Of a DNA stretch of 64,000 bases, positions 54,727 to 63,426 are shown piece by piece (the stretch's first letter is position 1; each line of letters opens with the position of its first letter). The stretch is taken from contig CALVOV010000001.1 of NCBI GenBank assembly GCA_944350385.1, positions 1-64,000 on the forward strand, read 5' to 3'. A model generated the notes under the pieces. The model did not search any database. It was not told the DNA's origin and saw only the letters and a list, made by a program, of their open reading frames with translations. Source of the DNA: an uncultured Bacilli bacterium (GTDB lineage: Bacteria > Bacillota_I > Bacilli_A > RF39 > UBA660). Position numbers and translations under genes: made by a program.

Positions 54727-56859
54727 ATGTCTATGCAGATACAGAGAGGTTTAGTGAAATATAAGGATAGAAGTGACATTATTTGCAATTATGGTGTTAC
54801 AGATGATGGAAAACAATATTATTTTTTAGACGAAACAAAATTATCTAATGGAAATAGAATTGTTACTACAACATTATTGGAAGCTGTTGATCCTTTAGCG
54901 GTAGCAACTCATGTTGGTGTTATTGATGAAAATGGTAATGTTGTTATACCTTGTGAAAATAAAAATATAAAATTAATTTCAAGTGATATACTTTTAGTAG
55001 AAACTGCACACCCTGTTAGTAATAGCGTTTTAGAGGCTATTAAATTAAGAAACGATCCTAACTCTGCTGCTAAATTAGTCACAACTTCAGCAACTATTAA
55101 GGATAATATGAACAACGCTATGGGTAACGATGGAAGATATGTTTTTAATGATCAATTTTCAGAAGCTACTATTTACGACATCAATGGAAATAATCTAATT
55201 AATAATGAGCTTTATAGTTTTGTTGGTGTAGATGATGAAAAAATTTATTTCAGTAAAAATACATTAGATTCAAAAGTTATTGAATATTCTCTATATTCAA
55301 TGAATGATGACAATAAGAAAGAAGAACAACCAAAATTAAATATCGAAACTACTTCTGTTACTAAGGATTCTATTGAAAAGGCAATTAACGAGCAGCTTAG
55401 TAATTTATCGCAAACGATTGAAAATGATGCTTCATCATCTGATGAAAGTTCTTCTAATTCAGTAAGTGAAAACGTTGCTAATTATGCTTCTGATAGTATT
55501 GAAAACTCAGAGGTAATTCCGCCATTAGTTGAAAATTCAGAAGAAAATGTTACAACATCTGATCAGACATATGTGGAAGAATCAAATGTAGATAATAATG
55601 AGATAGTTAATAATTTTGAAACTGGTGTTACTATTAATCAAGGGGGTCTTCAAAATTTTGAAGAAGTAACTAATAAAGAAGATAATAATGTTTCTGATAC
55701 AGATAATGATTCAGATGTTTTTAATCAAGAAAATAATTCTACTAATAACGATAATGAAACAGCAGATTTTCTTGATAAAAAAAATCTTCAAAATTTGGGT
55801 GAAGAAATTAACGAAGAATCTAATAATAGTACAAATGATGAAACTATAGATATCTTTAATCAAGCTAATGTTCATAATTTGAATGAAAATGTTACGGAAG
55901 TAAATATTCCTTCTGAAGAAAACAAAGAAACATATATGGAAGAATCTACAAAAGAGGTAGATGCACTTACTAATGAAGATAAGTCATTGTCAGAAGAAGT
56001 TGCAGTTTCTAATGAAGCGACAAATACAGAAGGATTACAGGAAAAAATAACAGAAGATAATGATATGGAAGAAACTGAAGAAGAAGTTACTGATTCTAAG
56101 GAGGAAGCAAATGTGGAAGAATCGCAAGAAGACGTAACAGAAGGTAGTGATTTAGAAGAAACAGGAAAAGAAATTCCGGATACTAATGAAGAAAATAAAG
56201 AAAAATCTCAGGAAGAAATAGTAAATGATATTAATACTGAGGTACCACTAAAAACGGATTCTAATGAAGAGTCAAGTTTAGATGATTCTCAAGAAGAAGT
56301 AACAGAAAATAACAATGATGAAACATTATCCGAAACTGCTAAAACTAATGAAGAATCAAATGTAGAAGAAAAAAATACTGATGCAGTTTACTCAGAAGAA
56401 ACTATTGATTCTGAAAATACAGAAAATGAACCTGTTTATGTTGAAGATTCATATAATTATGATTATGATGATGGAGCATATAATAATTTGCTAGAGAGTT
56501 ATGACTATAATAATAATCGTAATTTACCTGCAAAAAATATATTTGATAGTGTAACAGTTACTATTTCTAACTTAGTTGAATTAAATCGCAATTTACAAGC
56601 TATGAATGATGATTATGAAATTAAATTATCTAAATGTGATAGTTCTAGAAAAAAATTATTGGAATTATCTAAATCTCAAGCTAGGGAGATTTCTAGTCTA
56701 CATGCGCGTATTGCACGATTAGAAAGTGAAAAAGCAAATCTTGAGAGTCAAGTTAAGGCTTTAACTCCTTCAGCAGATGGTGATTTTGCCAGAGTTCTAG
56801 CAGATGCACAAAATATTTTGGATAATACAAGGATGAGAATTAAAGGTAGCAGTAAATAA
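54727..56859 (+). CDS. Large acidic protein with N-terminal beta domain and C-terminal coiled coil
   Basis: Not recognised. The 710-residue product has three zones. Residues 1-200 look like a compact beta-rich domain (GVIDENGNVVIPCENK; later, FSEATIYDINGNN). The middle (about 205-590) is very acidic, Ser/Asn/Thr-rich and repetitive, with recurring NLQNLGEEIN-like and EESQEDVTE-like units. The end (about 600-710) is a coiled coil (LVELNRNLQAMNDDYEIKL, then SSLHARIARLESEK) and a final helix. No signal peptide or membrane helix is seen, so it is likely cytoplasmic. The acidic repeat zone recalls the tail of the F1 alpha subunit in the first operon. It could be a structural scaffold. Confidence 0.65.
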   Translation: MSMQIQRGLVKYKDRSDIICNYGVTDDGKQYYFLDETKLSNGNRIVTTTLLEAVDPLAVATHVGVIDENGNVVIPCENKNIKLISSDILLVETAHPVSNSVLEAIKLRNDPNSAAKLVTTSATIKDNMNNAMGNDGRYVFNDQFSEATIYDINGNNLINNELYSFVGVDDEKIYFSKNTLDSKVIEYSLYSMNDDNKKEEQPKLNIETTSVTKDSIEKAINEQLSNLSQTIENDASSSDESSSNSVSENVANYASDSIENSEVIPPLVENSEENVTTSDQTYVEESNVDNNEIVNNFETGVTINQGGLQNFEEVTNKEDNNVSDTDNDSDVFNQENNSTNNDNETADFLDKKNLQNLGEEINEESNNSTNDETIDIFNQANVHNLNENVTEVNIPSEENKETYMEESTKEVDALTNEDKSLSEEVAVSNEATNTEGLQEKITEDNDMEETEEEVTDSKEEANVEESQEDVTEGSDLEETGKEIPDTNEENKEKSQEEIVNDINTEVPLKTDSNEESSLDDSQEEVTENNNDETLSETAKTNEESNVEEKNTDAVYSEETIDSENTENEPVYVEDSYNYDYDDGAYNNLLESYDYNNNRNLPAKNIFDSVTVTISNLVELNRNLQAMNDDYEIKLSKCDSSRKKLLELSKSQAREISSLHARIARLESEKANLESQVKALTPSADGDFARVLADAQNILDNTRMRIKGSSK

Positions 56860-56872
56860 TACTTAAAAAGTT

Positions 56873-56906
56873 AAAACATAAGTCAAAAGCTTATGTTTTT
56901 ATTTTT
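56873..56906 (+). terminator. Intrinsic terminator before the SUF operon
   Basis: Perfect 10-bp stem AAAACATAAG/CTTATGTTTT (56873-56899) followed by T's. Confidence 0.82.
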
Positions 56907-56933
56907 GCAATTCACTTATATTTATGATAGAAT
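56905..56933 (+). promoter_or_regulatory. Sigma-A promoter of the SUF operon
   Basis: TTGCAA (56905-56910), 17-base spacer ending in TGa, TAGAAT (56928-56933). Confidence 0.75.
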
Positions 56934-56940
56934 ATAAGTG
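56913..56940 (+). promoter_or_regulatory. Perfect 10-bp inverted repeat over the SUF promoter (putative operator)
   Basis: CACTTATATT (56913-56922), 8-base gap, AATATAAGTG (56931-56940). It covers the spacer, the -10 and the expected transcription start, the classic place for a repressor dimer. Confidence 0.6.
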
Positions 56941-56957
56941 CTTTTAGGAGTGATATA

Positions 56958-57722
56958 ATGCTAAAAATAGATAATTTGACTGTAAAGGTTAAAAATACAG
57001 ATAAAAATATATTAGAAAAATTTAATCTTGAAATAGGAAATGGTGAAATTCATGCCATAATGGGTCCGAATGGTTCTGGAAAGAGTACTTTATCTAAAAC
57101 TATTATGGGCCATTATAATTATGATGTGGTAGATGGTTCTATTATTTTTAATGGTGTTGATATAAATAAACTTCAGGTTTATGAACGAGCTAGATTAGGA
57201 ATATTTTTATGTATGCAGGACCCAACTGTTATTGATGGAGTTTCAAATTCTGAATTTTTAAGAACAGCAAGAGGAGAAATTTCTGGTGAAAAAGTCAATT
57301 TATATTCATTTATAAAGGATATGGATAAATATATTGATGATGTTAAATTAGATAGTAGCATGTTACATAGATCTTTAAATAAAGGATTTAGTGGTGGAGA
57401 AAAGAAAAAAAATGAAATTTTACAGCTTAAATTTTTAAAACCCAAGTTAATTATTTTAGATGAATTAGATTCTGGTTTAGATGTTGATAGTTTGAAAGTT
57501 GTTTGTAAAAATATCAATGAATATCTTAAAGAAAATCCTGAAACTTCGGTTTTAATTATTACTCACTATCCTAGAATTTTAGAATATATCAAACCTCAAT
57601 ATGTTCACATATTAAAAGATGGTAATATAAAACAAACTGGTGATATCAATTTAGCTTTGGAAATTGAAAAAAATGGATATGATATCATAGGCAATAGAAA
57701 TGAGCTTGATGTTAATGAGTAA
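56958..57722 (+). CDS. sufC: Fe-S assembly ATPase SufC
   Basis: SufC is the ABC-type ATPase of the SufBCD scaffold. The 254-residue product has Walker A GPNGSGKSTL, the Q-loop region CMQDPTV, the signature FSGGEKKKNEI, and Walker B LIILDELDSGLDVD, then the THYPRI switch His. All hallmarks of the family are present. AGGAGTG precedes the ATG. First gene of the operon under a strong promoter with an inverted repeat; it overlaps the next gene by 8 bases. Confidence 0.97.
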   Translation: MLKIDNLTVKVKNTDKNILEKFNLEIGNGEIHAIMGPNGSGKSTLSKTIMGHYNYDVVDGSIIFNGVDINKLQVYERARLGIFLCMQDPTVIDGVSNSEFLRTARGEISGEKVNLYSFIKDMDKYIDDVKLDSSMLHRSLNKGFSGGEKKKNEILQLKFLKPKLIILDELDSGLDVDSLKVVCKNINEYLKENPETSVLIITHYPRILEYIKPQYVHILKDGNIKQTGDINLALEIEKNGYDIIGNRNELDVNE

Positions 57723-58293
57723 AGTAATATATGTAAATGATAATAACCAGAATCAAAAATATAAATATAATATAGAAGAAGATACTATTATTTATCATTA
57801 TTCTATTAATTCAAGTTGTGAAGTAGATATTGATTTGGTTAAAGAAGGGGTAACTCTACATTATTATTATAATAATATAAATTATGATGATAATAGGTTC
57901 ACTATTATAGTTAATCATTTAGTTTCTAATACACATAGTGAGGTATATAATCATGGTGTTAATGTATTTAAAAATAAATTAACTTACGATGTTTTTGGAA
58001 TAGTACCAAAGAGTTCAAGTAAGTGTATTTGTAATCAAGATAATCAAATTATCAATATGGTTAATGGTAAGAGTACTATATGCCCTAATTTGGTTATAGA
58101 TAATTTTGATGTTGATAGTAACCATTCAGCATATATTGGTAAATTTAAAGACGAATATTTATTTTATTTGATGAGTAGAGGTATTTCATTAGATAACAGT
58201 TATAAATTATTATTAAATAGCTTTTTAGTTAATAGTGATTCAATTGAGTATGATAAAATTAATAGTTTTTTAAGTGAGATTGAAAAAATATAG
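57715..58293 (+). CDS. sufD: Short SufD-like scaffold protein
   Basis: A 192-residue protein in the place of sufD, about half the normal ~400 residues. It keeps the C-terminal part of the beta-helix and the end motif of SufB/SufD: HSAYIGKFKDEYLFYLMSRGIS then LLLNSFLV. The conserved His (H137 here) of the SufD interface is kept, whereas the neighbouring Cys of the E. coli protein is Ser. The N-terminal half of the usual beta-helix is missing or reduced. The start is uncertain: an ATG at 57715 (8-base overlap with sufC) is favoured; one at 57700 would add 5 residues. SufC, SufB and SufS around it make the role fairly sure. Confidence 0.75.
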   Translation: MSKVIYVNDNNQNQKYKYNIEEDTIIYHYSINSSCEVDIDLVKEGVTLHYYYNNINYDDNRFTIIVNHLVSNTHSEVYNHGVNVFKNKLTYDVFGIVPKSSSKCICNQDNQIINMVNGKSTICPNLVIDNFDVDSNHSAYIGKFKDEYLFYLMSRGISLDNSYKLLLNSFLVNSDSIEYDKINSFLSEIEKI

Positions 58294-58307
58294 ATAGAGG
58301 TGTGATT

Positions 58308-59501
58308 ATGAATAGAGAAGATTTTCCTATGTTACATCAAGATATTGTTTATTTTGATAATGGTGCTACTACTTTAAAACCTAAGTGCGTAGTTGATAGT
58401 ATTATTAGATATATGAATGAACATACTTCTAATATACATAGAGGAGATTATGATGCAGCTATTATCACTAATAGACTTTATGATGATACTCGTAATGTGG
58501 TTGCTGATTTTGTTAATTGTAGTCCGAAAGAAGTTGTTTTTACTTCAGGAACTACTATGTCTATTAATCAAGTAGTTTTTGGGTTTATGAAGTATCACTT
58601 ACATGCAGGAGATGAAGTACTGCTTACAAAAAGTGAACATGCTTCTAATGTTTTACCTTGGTTAAGATTAAGTGAAGAAATTGGGATAGTAATTAAATAC
58701 ATGGATTTAGATGATAATCATGAGTTAGTTATTGATAATGTTTTAAAAAGTATAAATGATAATACTAAGGTTATTTCTATAGCGCATGTTACCAATGTAA
58801 TTGGTGATGTCAGAGATGTTAAGTCTATAGGAAAAATATGTCATGATAAAAATATTTATTTTTGTGTTGATGGTGCTCAAAGTGTTCCACATTTAAAAGA
58901 AAATTTTAAGGATAATAATATTGATTTTTTGAGTTTTTCTGGTCATAAAATGTGTGGACCTACTGGAGTTGGTGTTCTAGTTGGAAAGTATGAATTACTT
59001 AAAGAAATGAAACCATTATGTTATGGTGGTGGAATGAATAATTATTTTGAAAGTGATTCATCTTATGAATTAAAAGATGTACCAATACGTTTTGAAGCAG
59101 GCACTCCACCAATTGCTGAAGTAATTGGTCTTAGAGAAGCTATTTTATATTTAAAATCAATAGGAATTGATAAGATACATCAGCATGAAATGAATTTAAA
59201 AAAATATTTAATTTCTAAATTAGAAAAAATTAAAAATATAGAAATATATAACAAAAGTTCTAATAGTGGAATTTTAGCTTTTAATATAAAAGGTGTTTTT
59301 GCTCAAGATGCCTCAGTTTATTTAAATCATTATAAGATATTTGTTAGAGCTGGTAATCATTGTGCTAAGATGTTGAAAGATGAAATAGGTATTAAAAATA
59401 CTGTACGTATAAGCATGTATTTTTATAACAATTATGAAGATGTTGATAAATTAGTTGATGCTTTAGAAAAAAGTGAGAACATATTTAAAATAGTATTGTA
59501 G
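58308..59501 (+). CDS. sufS: Cysteine desulfurase SufS
   Basis: SufS is the PLP enzyme that takes sulfur from cysteine. The 397-residue product starts with REDFPMLHQDIVYFDNGATT, has the PLP-Lys in SFSGHKMCGPTG, and the active-site Cys in RAGNHCAKML. The family form is RAGHHCA, so the second His is Asn here. Length is typical. The start at 58308 follows AGAGGTG. It lies just before sufU, its usual sulfur acceptor partner in Gram-positives. Confidence 0.95.
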   Translation: MNREDFPMLHQDIVYFDNGATTLKPKCVVDSIIRYMNEHTSNIHRGDYDAAIITNRLYDDTRNVVADFVNCSPKEVVFTSGTTMSINQVVFGFMKYHLHAGDEVLLTKSEHASNVLPWLRLSEEIGIVIKYMDLDDNHELVIDNVLKSINDNTKVISIAHVTNVIGDVRDVKSIGKICHDKNIYFCVDGAQSVPHLKENFKDNNIDFLSFSGHKMCGPTGVGVLVGKYELLKEMKPLCYGGGMNNYFESDSSYELKDVPIRFEAGTPPIAEVIGLREAILYLKSIGIDKIHQHEMNLKKYLISKLEKIKNIEIYNKSSNSGILAFNIKGVFAQDASVYLNHYKIFVRAGNHCAKMLKDEIGIKNTVRISMYFYNNYEDVDKLVDALEKSENIFKIVL

Positions 59502-59509
59502 GTGATTTC

Positions 59510-59938
59510 ATGGATAATAATTTAAGAAGGGAAATTATTCTAGATAATTATCAAGATCCGATGAATAGAGGATTAATTGATGATAATAATTATTTAAAAG
59601 TTAATACAAGTAGTGATAGTTGCATTGATAATTTAGATTTTATGATGAAAGTAGAAGATGGAATTATAAAAGATATTCGTTTTGATGGTGAGGCGTGTGC
59701 AATTAGTACTTCTGCTACTTCAATAATGATTAGAAGTTTGATTGGTAAAAAGTTAGAAGATGCTAAAAATATTTTGACTAATTATCAAAATATGATTAAT
59801 GAAGAAAAATATGATAGTAAATTATTAGGTGAATTAAATGTATATGATGAAATTTGTAAACAACCTAATAGAAAAAATTGTGCTTTACTACCAAGTAATG
59901 CGATAGAGAAAATGTTGGTGAAATTAGAAAATGAATAA
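59510..59938 (+). CDS. sufU: Zn-dependent sulfurtransferase SufU
   Basis: SufU accepts sulfur from SufS through zinc-ligand exchange. The 142-residue product keeps the expected zinc-ligand set: Cys and Asp in SDSCID (C-x-D), Cys in GEACAIS and Cys in NRKNCALL. The glycine usually found in the CGD motif is replaced by Ile (C-I-D). The N-terminus (LRREIILDNYQDPMNRG) is as in the family. AGGTGAT precedes the ATG. It overlaps the next gene by 8 bases. Confidence 0.93.
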   Translation: MDNNLRREIILDNYQDPMNRGLIDDNNYLKVNTSSDSCIDNLDFMMKVEDGIIKDIRFDGEACAISTSATSIMIRSLIGKKLEDAKNILTNYQNMINEEKYDSKLLGELNVYDEICKQPNRKNCALLPSNAIEKMLVKLENE

Positions 59939-60443
59939 TGTTGAAAAATTTAATAAAGATAATTTATATATTGCAGGTCTGAGATATTTTAATAAAGAAA
60001 ATAATGGTATCGAATTAGGAGAGAATTTATCATATGGAATAATTGTTAAGGATGAAGTTAGTGATACTTATTATAATGTTTTTAATTTATGTGAAGAGTA
60101 TCCTATTTTTAGAAGAAGTTGTTATTCTAATTATACTGAAGATGATGAACCTTATGGAAGTAAGATTATTTATCATGATGGTTTATTAAAAGATGGACCT
60201 TGTTGGTTAATTCAAGAAAAGTTATTTTCTGATAATTTACCTGGAGTGGTAACTTTGAATGAATTAGAAAAAATTGTTTTGTATTCTGATAAATACTTCA
60301 AAGATCGTAAAGAAATTTCTAGAAAATACTTAAGAAAAGATCCAATAAGATTATTAAAGGTATTTTGTAAGGATTTACAATCAGAGGAGTATATGGATAA
60401 TTATTTTAATGGGCGAGAAATTCAAAAATTTAAAAGAATATAG
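59931..60443 (+). CDS. Unknown protein encoded inside the SUF operon
   Basis: Not recognised. The 170-residue product begins MNNVEKFNKDNLYIAG, has a beta-rich N-terminal half with NVFNLCEEYPIFRRSCYS and an acidic DDEPYGSK turn, then a charged helical C-terminal half. Cysteines occur at three or four positions but in no metal-binding spacing I know. No signal peptide or membrane helix. It overlaps sufU by 8 bases and lies 14 bases before sufB, so it is fully within the SUF operon. An unusual extra component; it may be a lineage-specific Fe-S assembly or targeting factor. Confidence 0.7.
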   Translation: MNNVEKFNKDNLYIAGLRYFNKENNGIELGENLSYGIIVKDEVSDTYYNVFNLCEEYPIFRRSCYSNYTEDDEPYGSKIIYHDGLLKDGPCWLIQEKLFSDNLPGVVTLNELEKIVLYSDKYFKDRKEISRKYLRKDPIRLLKVFCKDLQSEEYMDNYFNGREIQKFKRI

Positions 60444-60457
60444 AATAGGTGATGTTT

Positions 60458-61771
60458 ATGGAAATTGTAGGAATAGATAAAGATAAGATACTACAAATAT
60501 CCAATAAGAAAAAGGAAGATGATTGGGTAAGAGATTATCGATTAGATAGTTATTCTAAATTTTCTAAAATGTTAATGCCAAAATTTGGACCTAAAATTGA
60601 TCTTGATTTTAATAAAATTATTTATTATAAATCTGATGATCGAGATGAAATGATCCAAAGTGATTGGAAAAATGTTTTAAAGCCAGTTGTTGATGAGTTA
60701 GATGGATTAGGAGTTTTAGAAAGTGAAAAATATTTAGGTGGTATGGGTGTTCAATATGAAAGTGAAGTAATTTATCATAAAATGATAGATGAAATAGAAA
60801 GCAAGCATGTTATATTTACTTCTATTGAGCATGCTATGAAGGAATATCCTGATTTAGTACAAAAATATTTTGGAAAAATAGTAAAAAATGACGAAAATAA
60901 GTTTGCTGCTTTAAATGGGGCAGTATTTAGTGGAGGTAGTTTTATATATATACCTCCATATACTAAATTAGATAGACCTTTACAAAGTTATTTTAGAATA
61001 AATAGTAAAAATATGGGACAATTTGAAAGAACATTAATTATTGTAGATGAAGGTAGTGATTTGCATTATATCGAAGGTTGTACTGCTCCTACATATAGTG
61101 AATCTTCATTACATGCTGCTGTTGTAGAAATTTATGTAGGACGCAATGCTAAGTGTAGATATTCAACTATTCAAAATTGGGCACCTAATGTTTATAATCT
61201 TGTTACTAAAAGAGCTTTGGTAGATGAAAATGGAACTATGGAGTGGATTGATGGTAATATAGGAAGTTATGTAACTATGAAATATCCTTGTTGTATTTTA
61301 AAGGGAGATTATTCTAAAGGAACCTGTATCACTATTAGTGCTGCTAGTAAAAATCAAATCCAAGATACTGGTGCTAGAATGATTCATGTTGGTAAAAATA
61401 CAACAAGTAATATTGTTTCAAAAAGTATTGCAAGTAATGGTGGAAATGCGACATATAGAGGAACAGTTCGTATTGAAGAAAGTGCAGAAAACTCCGTGTC
61501 AAATATACAATGTGATACTTTGATTTTAGATGAATTATCAAAGAGCGATACGATTCCTAAAAATTCTTGCTTCAACTTAAGTAGTACATTAGAACATGAA
61601 GCTACTGTATCTAAAATTAGTGATGATAATTTATTTTATATGATGAGTAGGGGTATTTCTAAAGAAAGAGCTACAGAATTAATTGTTTTAGGTTTCTTAG
61701 AAAAGTTTAGAGAAGAGTTACCTATGGAGTATGCTGTTGAACTAAATCAATTGATAAAAAGAATTTTATAA
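60458..61771 (+). CDS. sufB: Fe-S scaffold protein SufB
   Basis: SufB is the main scaffold on which the [4Fe-4S] cluster is built with SufC and SufD. The 437-residue product has GGMGVQYESEVIYH, VFSGGSFIYIPPY, ERTLIIVDEGSDLHYIEGCT, the CRYSTIQNWAPNVYNL segment, SDTIPKNSCFNL and HEATVSKISDDNLFYMMSRG in the family order. It is slightly shorter than the ~465 of Bacillus. The start at 60458 follows AGGTGATG. Last gene of the operon, followed by a strong terminator. Its motifs are complete, unlike the shortened SufD. Confidence 0.96.
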   Translation: MEIVGIDKDKILQISNKKKEDDWVRDYRLDSYSKFSKMLMPKFGPKIDLDFNKIIYYKSDDRDEMIQSDWKNVLKPVVDELDGLGVLESEKYLGGMGVQYESEVIYHKMIDEIESKHVIFTSIEHAMKEYPDLVQKYFGKIVKNDENKFAALNGAVFSGGSFIYIPPYTKLDRPLQSYFRINSKNMGQFERTLIIVDEGSDLHYIEGCTAPTYSESSLHAAVVEIYVGRNAKCRYSTIQNWAPNVYNLVTKRALVDENGTMEWIDGNIGSYVTMKYPCCILKGDYSKGTCITISAASKNQIQDTGARMIHVGKNTTSNIVSKSIASNGGNATYRGTVRIEESAENSVSNIQCDTLILDELSKSDTIPKNSCFNLSSTLEHEATVSKISDDNLFYMMSRGISKERATELIVLGFLEKFREELPMEYAVELNQLIKRIL

Positions 61772-61816
61772 AACTATTGAATTTATTAAAGTGGAGATGC
61801 TTATATTTAGAAAAAG

Positions 61817-61848
61817 CAAGTTCATTATTGAATTTGTTTTTTTTTTTG
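61817..61848 (+). terminator. Intrinsic terminator of the SUF operon
   Basis: 8-bp stem CAAGTTCA/TGAATTTG with one G-T pair (61817-61836) and a run of about twelve T's. Confidence 0.82.
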
Positions 61849-61933
61849 TGTATTTTTTCATGAAATAAAAAAATTGTTCATTTTACAATTAAAATTAAAG
61901 TGTTTATTATACATCTTCGAAAGGAGGTGCTAG

Positions 61934-62284
61934 ATGCTAAATCAAATAGTCTTAGTAGGAAGATTAACTAAAGAAATATCTATTAATAAGTCTGAAAAAG
62001 GAGTAAAAGTTGCCACTATCTCTTTAGCTATCCCACGTAGTTTTAAAAATATGGAAGGTACATATGATACAGACTTTATTGATTGTGTTGCTTTTGAAAG
62101 TATTGCTACTAATACTGCAGAATATTGCAAAAAAGGGGATATCATAGGAGTGAAAGGAAGGTTACAATCAAGAAATATAGAAAGTGAAGGAAAACATAGT
62201 GTTGCAATTGAGATAATTGCTGAAAAAGTAACTTTCTTAAGTAGTAATTCTAATAAGAAAAATAATAATGGAACAGACTTATAG
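61934..62284 (+). CDS. ssb: Single-stranded DNA-binding protein (short form)
   Basis: A 116-residue OB-fold SSB. It starts [14 protein letters not shown], has [23 protein letters not shown] and GVKGRLQSR, all typical of bacterial SSB. The C-terminus stops after a short Ser/Asn/Lys-rich stretch and lacks the acidic tip (DDDIPF) by which SSB recruits other proteins. It may be a second, SsbB-like or plasmid-like SSB; the main SSB is not in the window. AAAGGAGGTG precedes the ATG. A terminator follows. Confidence 0.9.
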   Translation: MLNQIVLVGRLTKEISINKSEKGVKVATISLAIPRSFKNMEGTYDTDFIDCVAFESIATNTAEYCKKGDIIGVKGRLQSRNIESEGKHSVAIEIIAEKVTFLSSNSNKKNNNGTDL

Positions 62285-62294
62285 TCTGTTTTTA
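62272..62294 (+). terminator. Intrinsic terminator after ssb
   Basis: 8-bp stem AACAGACT/AGTCTGTT (62272-62290) followed by T's; contains the stop region. Confidence 0.83.
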
Positions 62295-62337
62295 TTTTGA
62301 TTATTATGTTATTATTTTTATTGTAAGGGAGAGTAAG

Positions 62338-63399
62338 ATGAATAGGAAAAAAAAAAAAAAAAAAAAAAAAAAAATAATGGTAGGTAGAGTTCAAATTGGA
62401 GGACAAAAAAAGGTTGTTATTCAATCAATGACTAATACTAAGACTGTCGATGTTGATAGTACTATTAATCAAATACTAAAGTTAGAAGACGCTGGATGCG
62501 AGATAGTTCGCGTAGCTTGTCCAACTATTGCTGATGCTAAAGCTATTAAAGATATAAAGAAAAAAATTCATATTCCGATAGTAGCGGATATTCACTTTGA
62601 TTATAAAATTGCTTTAGAGGCAATAAATAGTGGTGTTGATAAGATAAGAATCAATCCTGGAAATATTGGAAGTGAAGATAAAGTTAAAGCTGTTGTTGAA
62701 GCTTGTAAGAGTAAGAATATTCCAATTAGAATTGGAGTTAATGCTGGTTCACTTGAGAAAGATTTATTAGAAAAGTATGGTAAACCAACTGCTGAAGCTA
62801 TGATTGAAAGTGCAAAAAGACATATTGATATTTTGGAAAAATTAGATTTTTATGATATTTGTTTATCATTAAAGGCTTCAGATTTAGATTTATGTATTTC
62901 AGCTTATGAGTTAGCAAGTCGTTATTTTCCATATCCGCTTCACATAGGAATAACTGAGGCTGGAACAGCTTTTAGTGGAACTATTAAATCGAGTATTGGC
63001 TTAGGAGTATTACTTAGAGAGGGAATCGGTGATACATTAAGAGTTTCTTTATCTGAAAATCCAGTGGAAGAGGTTAAAGTTGCTAAGGAAATACTAAAGT
63101 GTTGTAATTTGCTTAAATTACCAAGATTGGTTGCTTGTCCAACTTGTGGTAGAACACAAATAGATTTAATACCAATTGCAAAGGAAGTTGAACAATTTTT
63201 ACAGACAATTAATAAGGATATAACTGTTGCAGTAATGGGGTGTGCTGTAAATGGACCAGGTGAAGCAAGAGAAGCTGATATTGGTATTGCTGGTGGTGTA
63301 GGAGAAGGTCTTTTGTTTAAAAAGGGACAGATAATAAAAAAAGTTCCTCAGGATAAAATTGTAGAAACTTTAAAAGAAGAAATTATAAATAATTTTTAG
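62338..63399 (+). CDS. ispG: 4-hydroxy-3-methylbut-2-enyl diphosphate synthase IspG, with poly-A tract near the start
   Basis: IspG is the [4Fe-4S] enzyme of the MEP isoprenoid pathway. The 353-residue product has [39 protein letters not shown], and the Fe-S ligands in [14 protein letters not shown] and [11 protein letters not shown]. After MNR comes a run of 28 A's (62347-62374) that encodes nine Lys residues. The start at 62338 follows AAGGGAGAG. An in-frame ATG right after the run (62377) could give the enzyme without the Lys run but has no ribosome site. The tract is prone to length change, so expression may be phase-variable or the run may be a sequencing artefact. Confidence 0.93.
   Translation: MNRKKKKKKKKKIMVGRVQIGGQKKVVIQSMTNTKTVDVDSTINQILKLEDAGCEIVRVACPTIADAKAIKDIKKKIHIPIVADIHFDYKIALEAINSGVDKIRINPGNIGSEDKVKAVVEACKSKNIPIRIGVNAGSLEKDLLEKYGKPTAEAMIESAKRHIDILEKLDFYDICLSLKASDLDLCISAYELASRYFPYPLHIGITEAGTAFSGTIKSSIGLGVLLREGIGDTLRVSLSENPVEEVKVAKEILKCCNLLKLPRLVACPTCGRTQIDLIPIAKEVEQFLQTINKDITVAVMGCAVNGPGEAREADIGIAGGVGEGLLFKKGQIIKKVPQDKIVETLKEEIINNF
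62347..62374 (+). repeat. A28 homopolymer tract inside the ispG start region
   Basis: Twenty-eight consecutive A's directly after ATG-AAT-AGG. One base more or less would shift the frame. Confidence 0.95.
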
Positions 63400-63426
63400 C
63401 AATTCATTCTAATATGTTTCTTTTTA

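Noticed and set aside
61797-61868. Possible 23-codon peptide before the SUF terminator
   Set aside because: The GGAG sits directly against the ATG, the frame runs through the terminator's T tract, and the product is mostly Phe from that tract. Better explained as the terminator region.
61942-62424. Minus-strand 160-codon open frame covering ssb and the A28 tract
   Set aside because: Its poly-Phe start comes from the A28 run read backwards, and it runs opposite to the clear ssb frame. A shadow.
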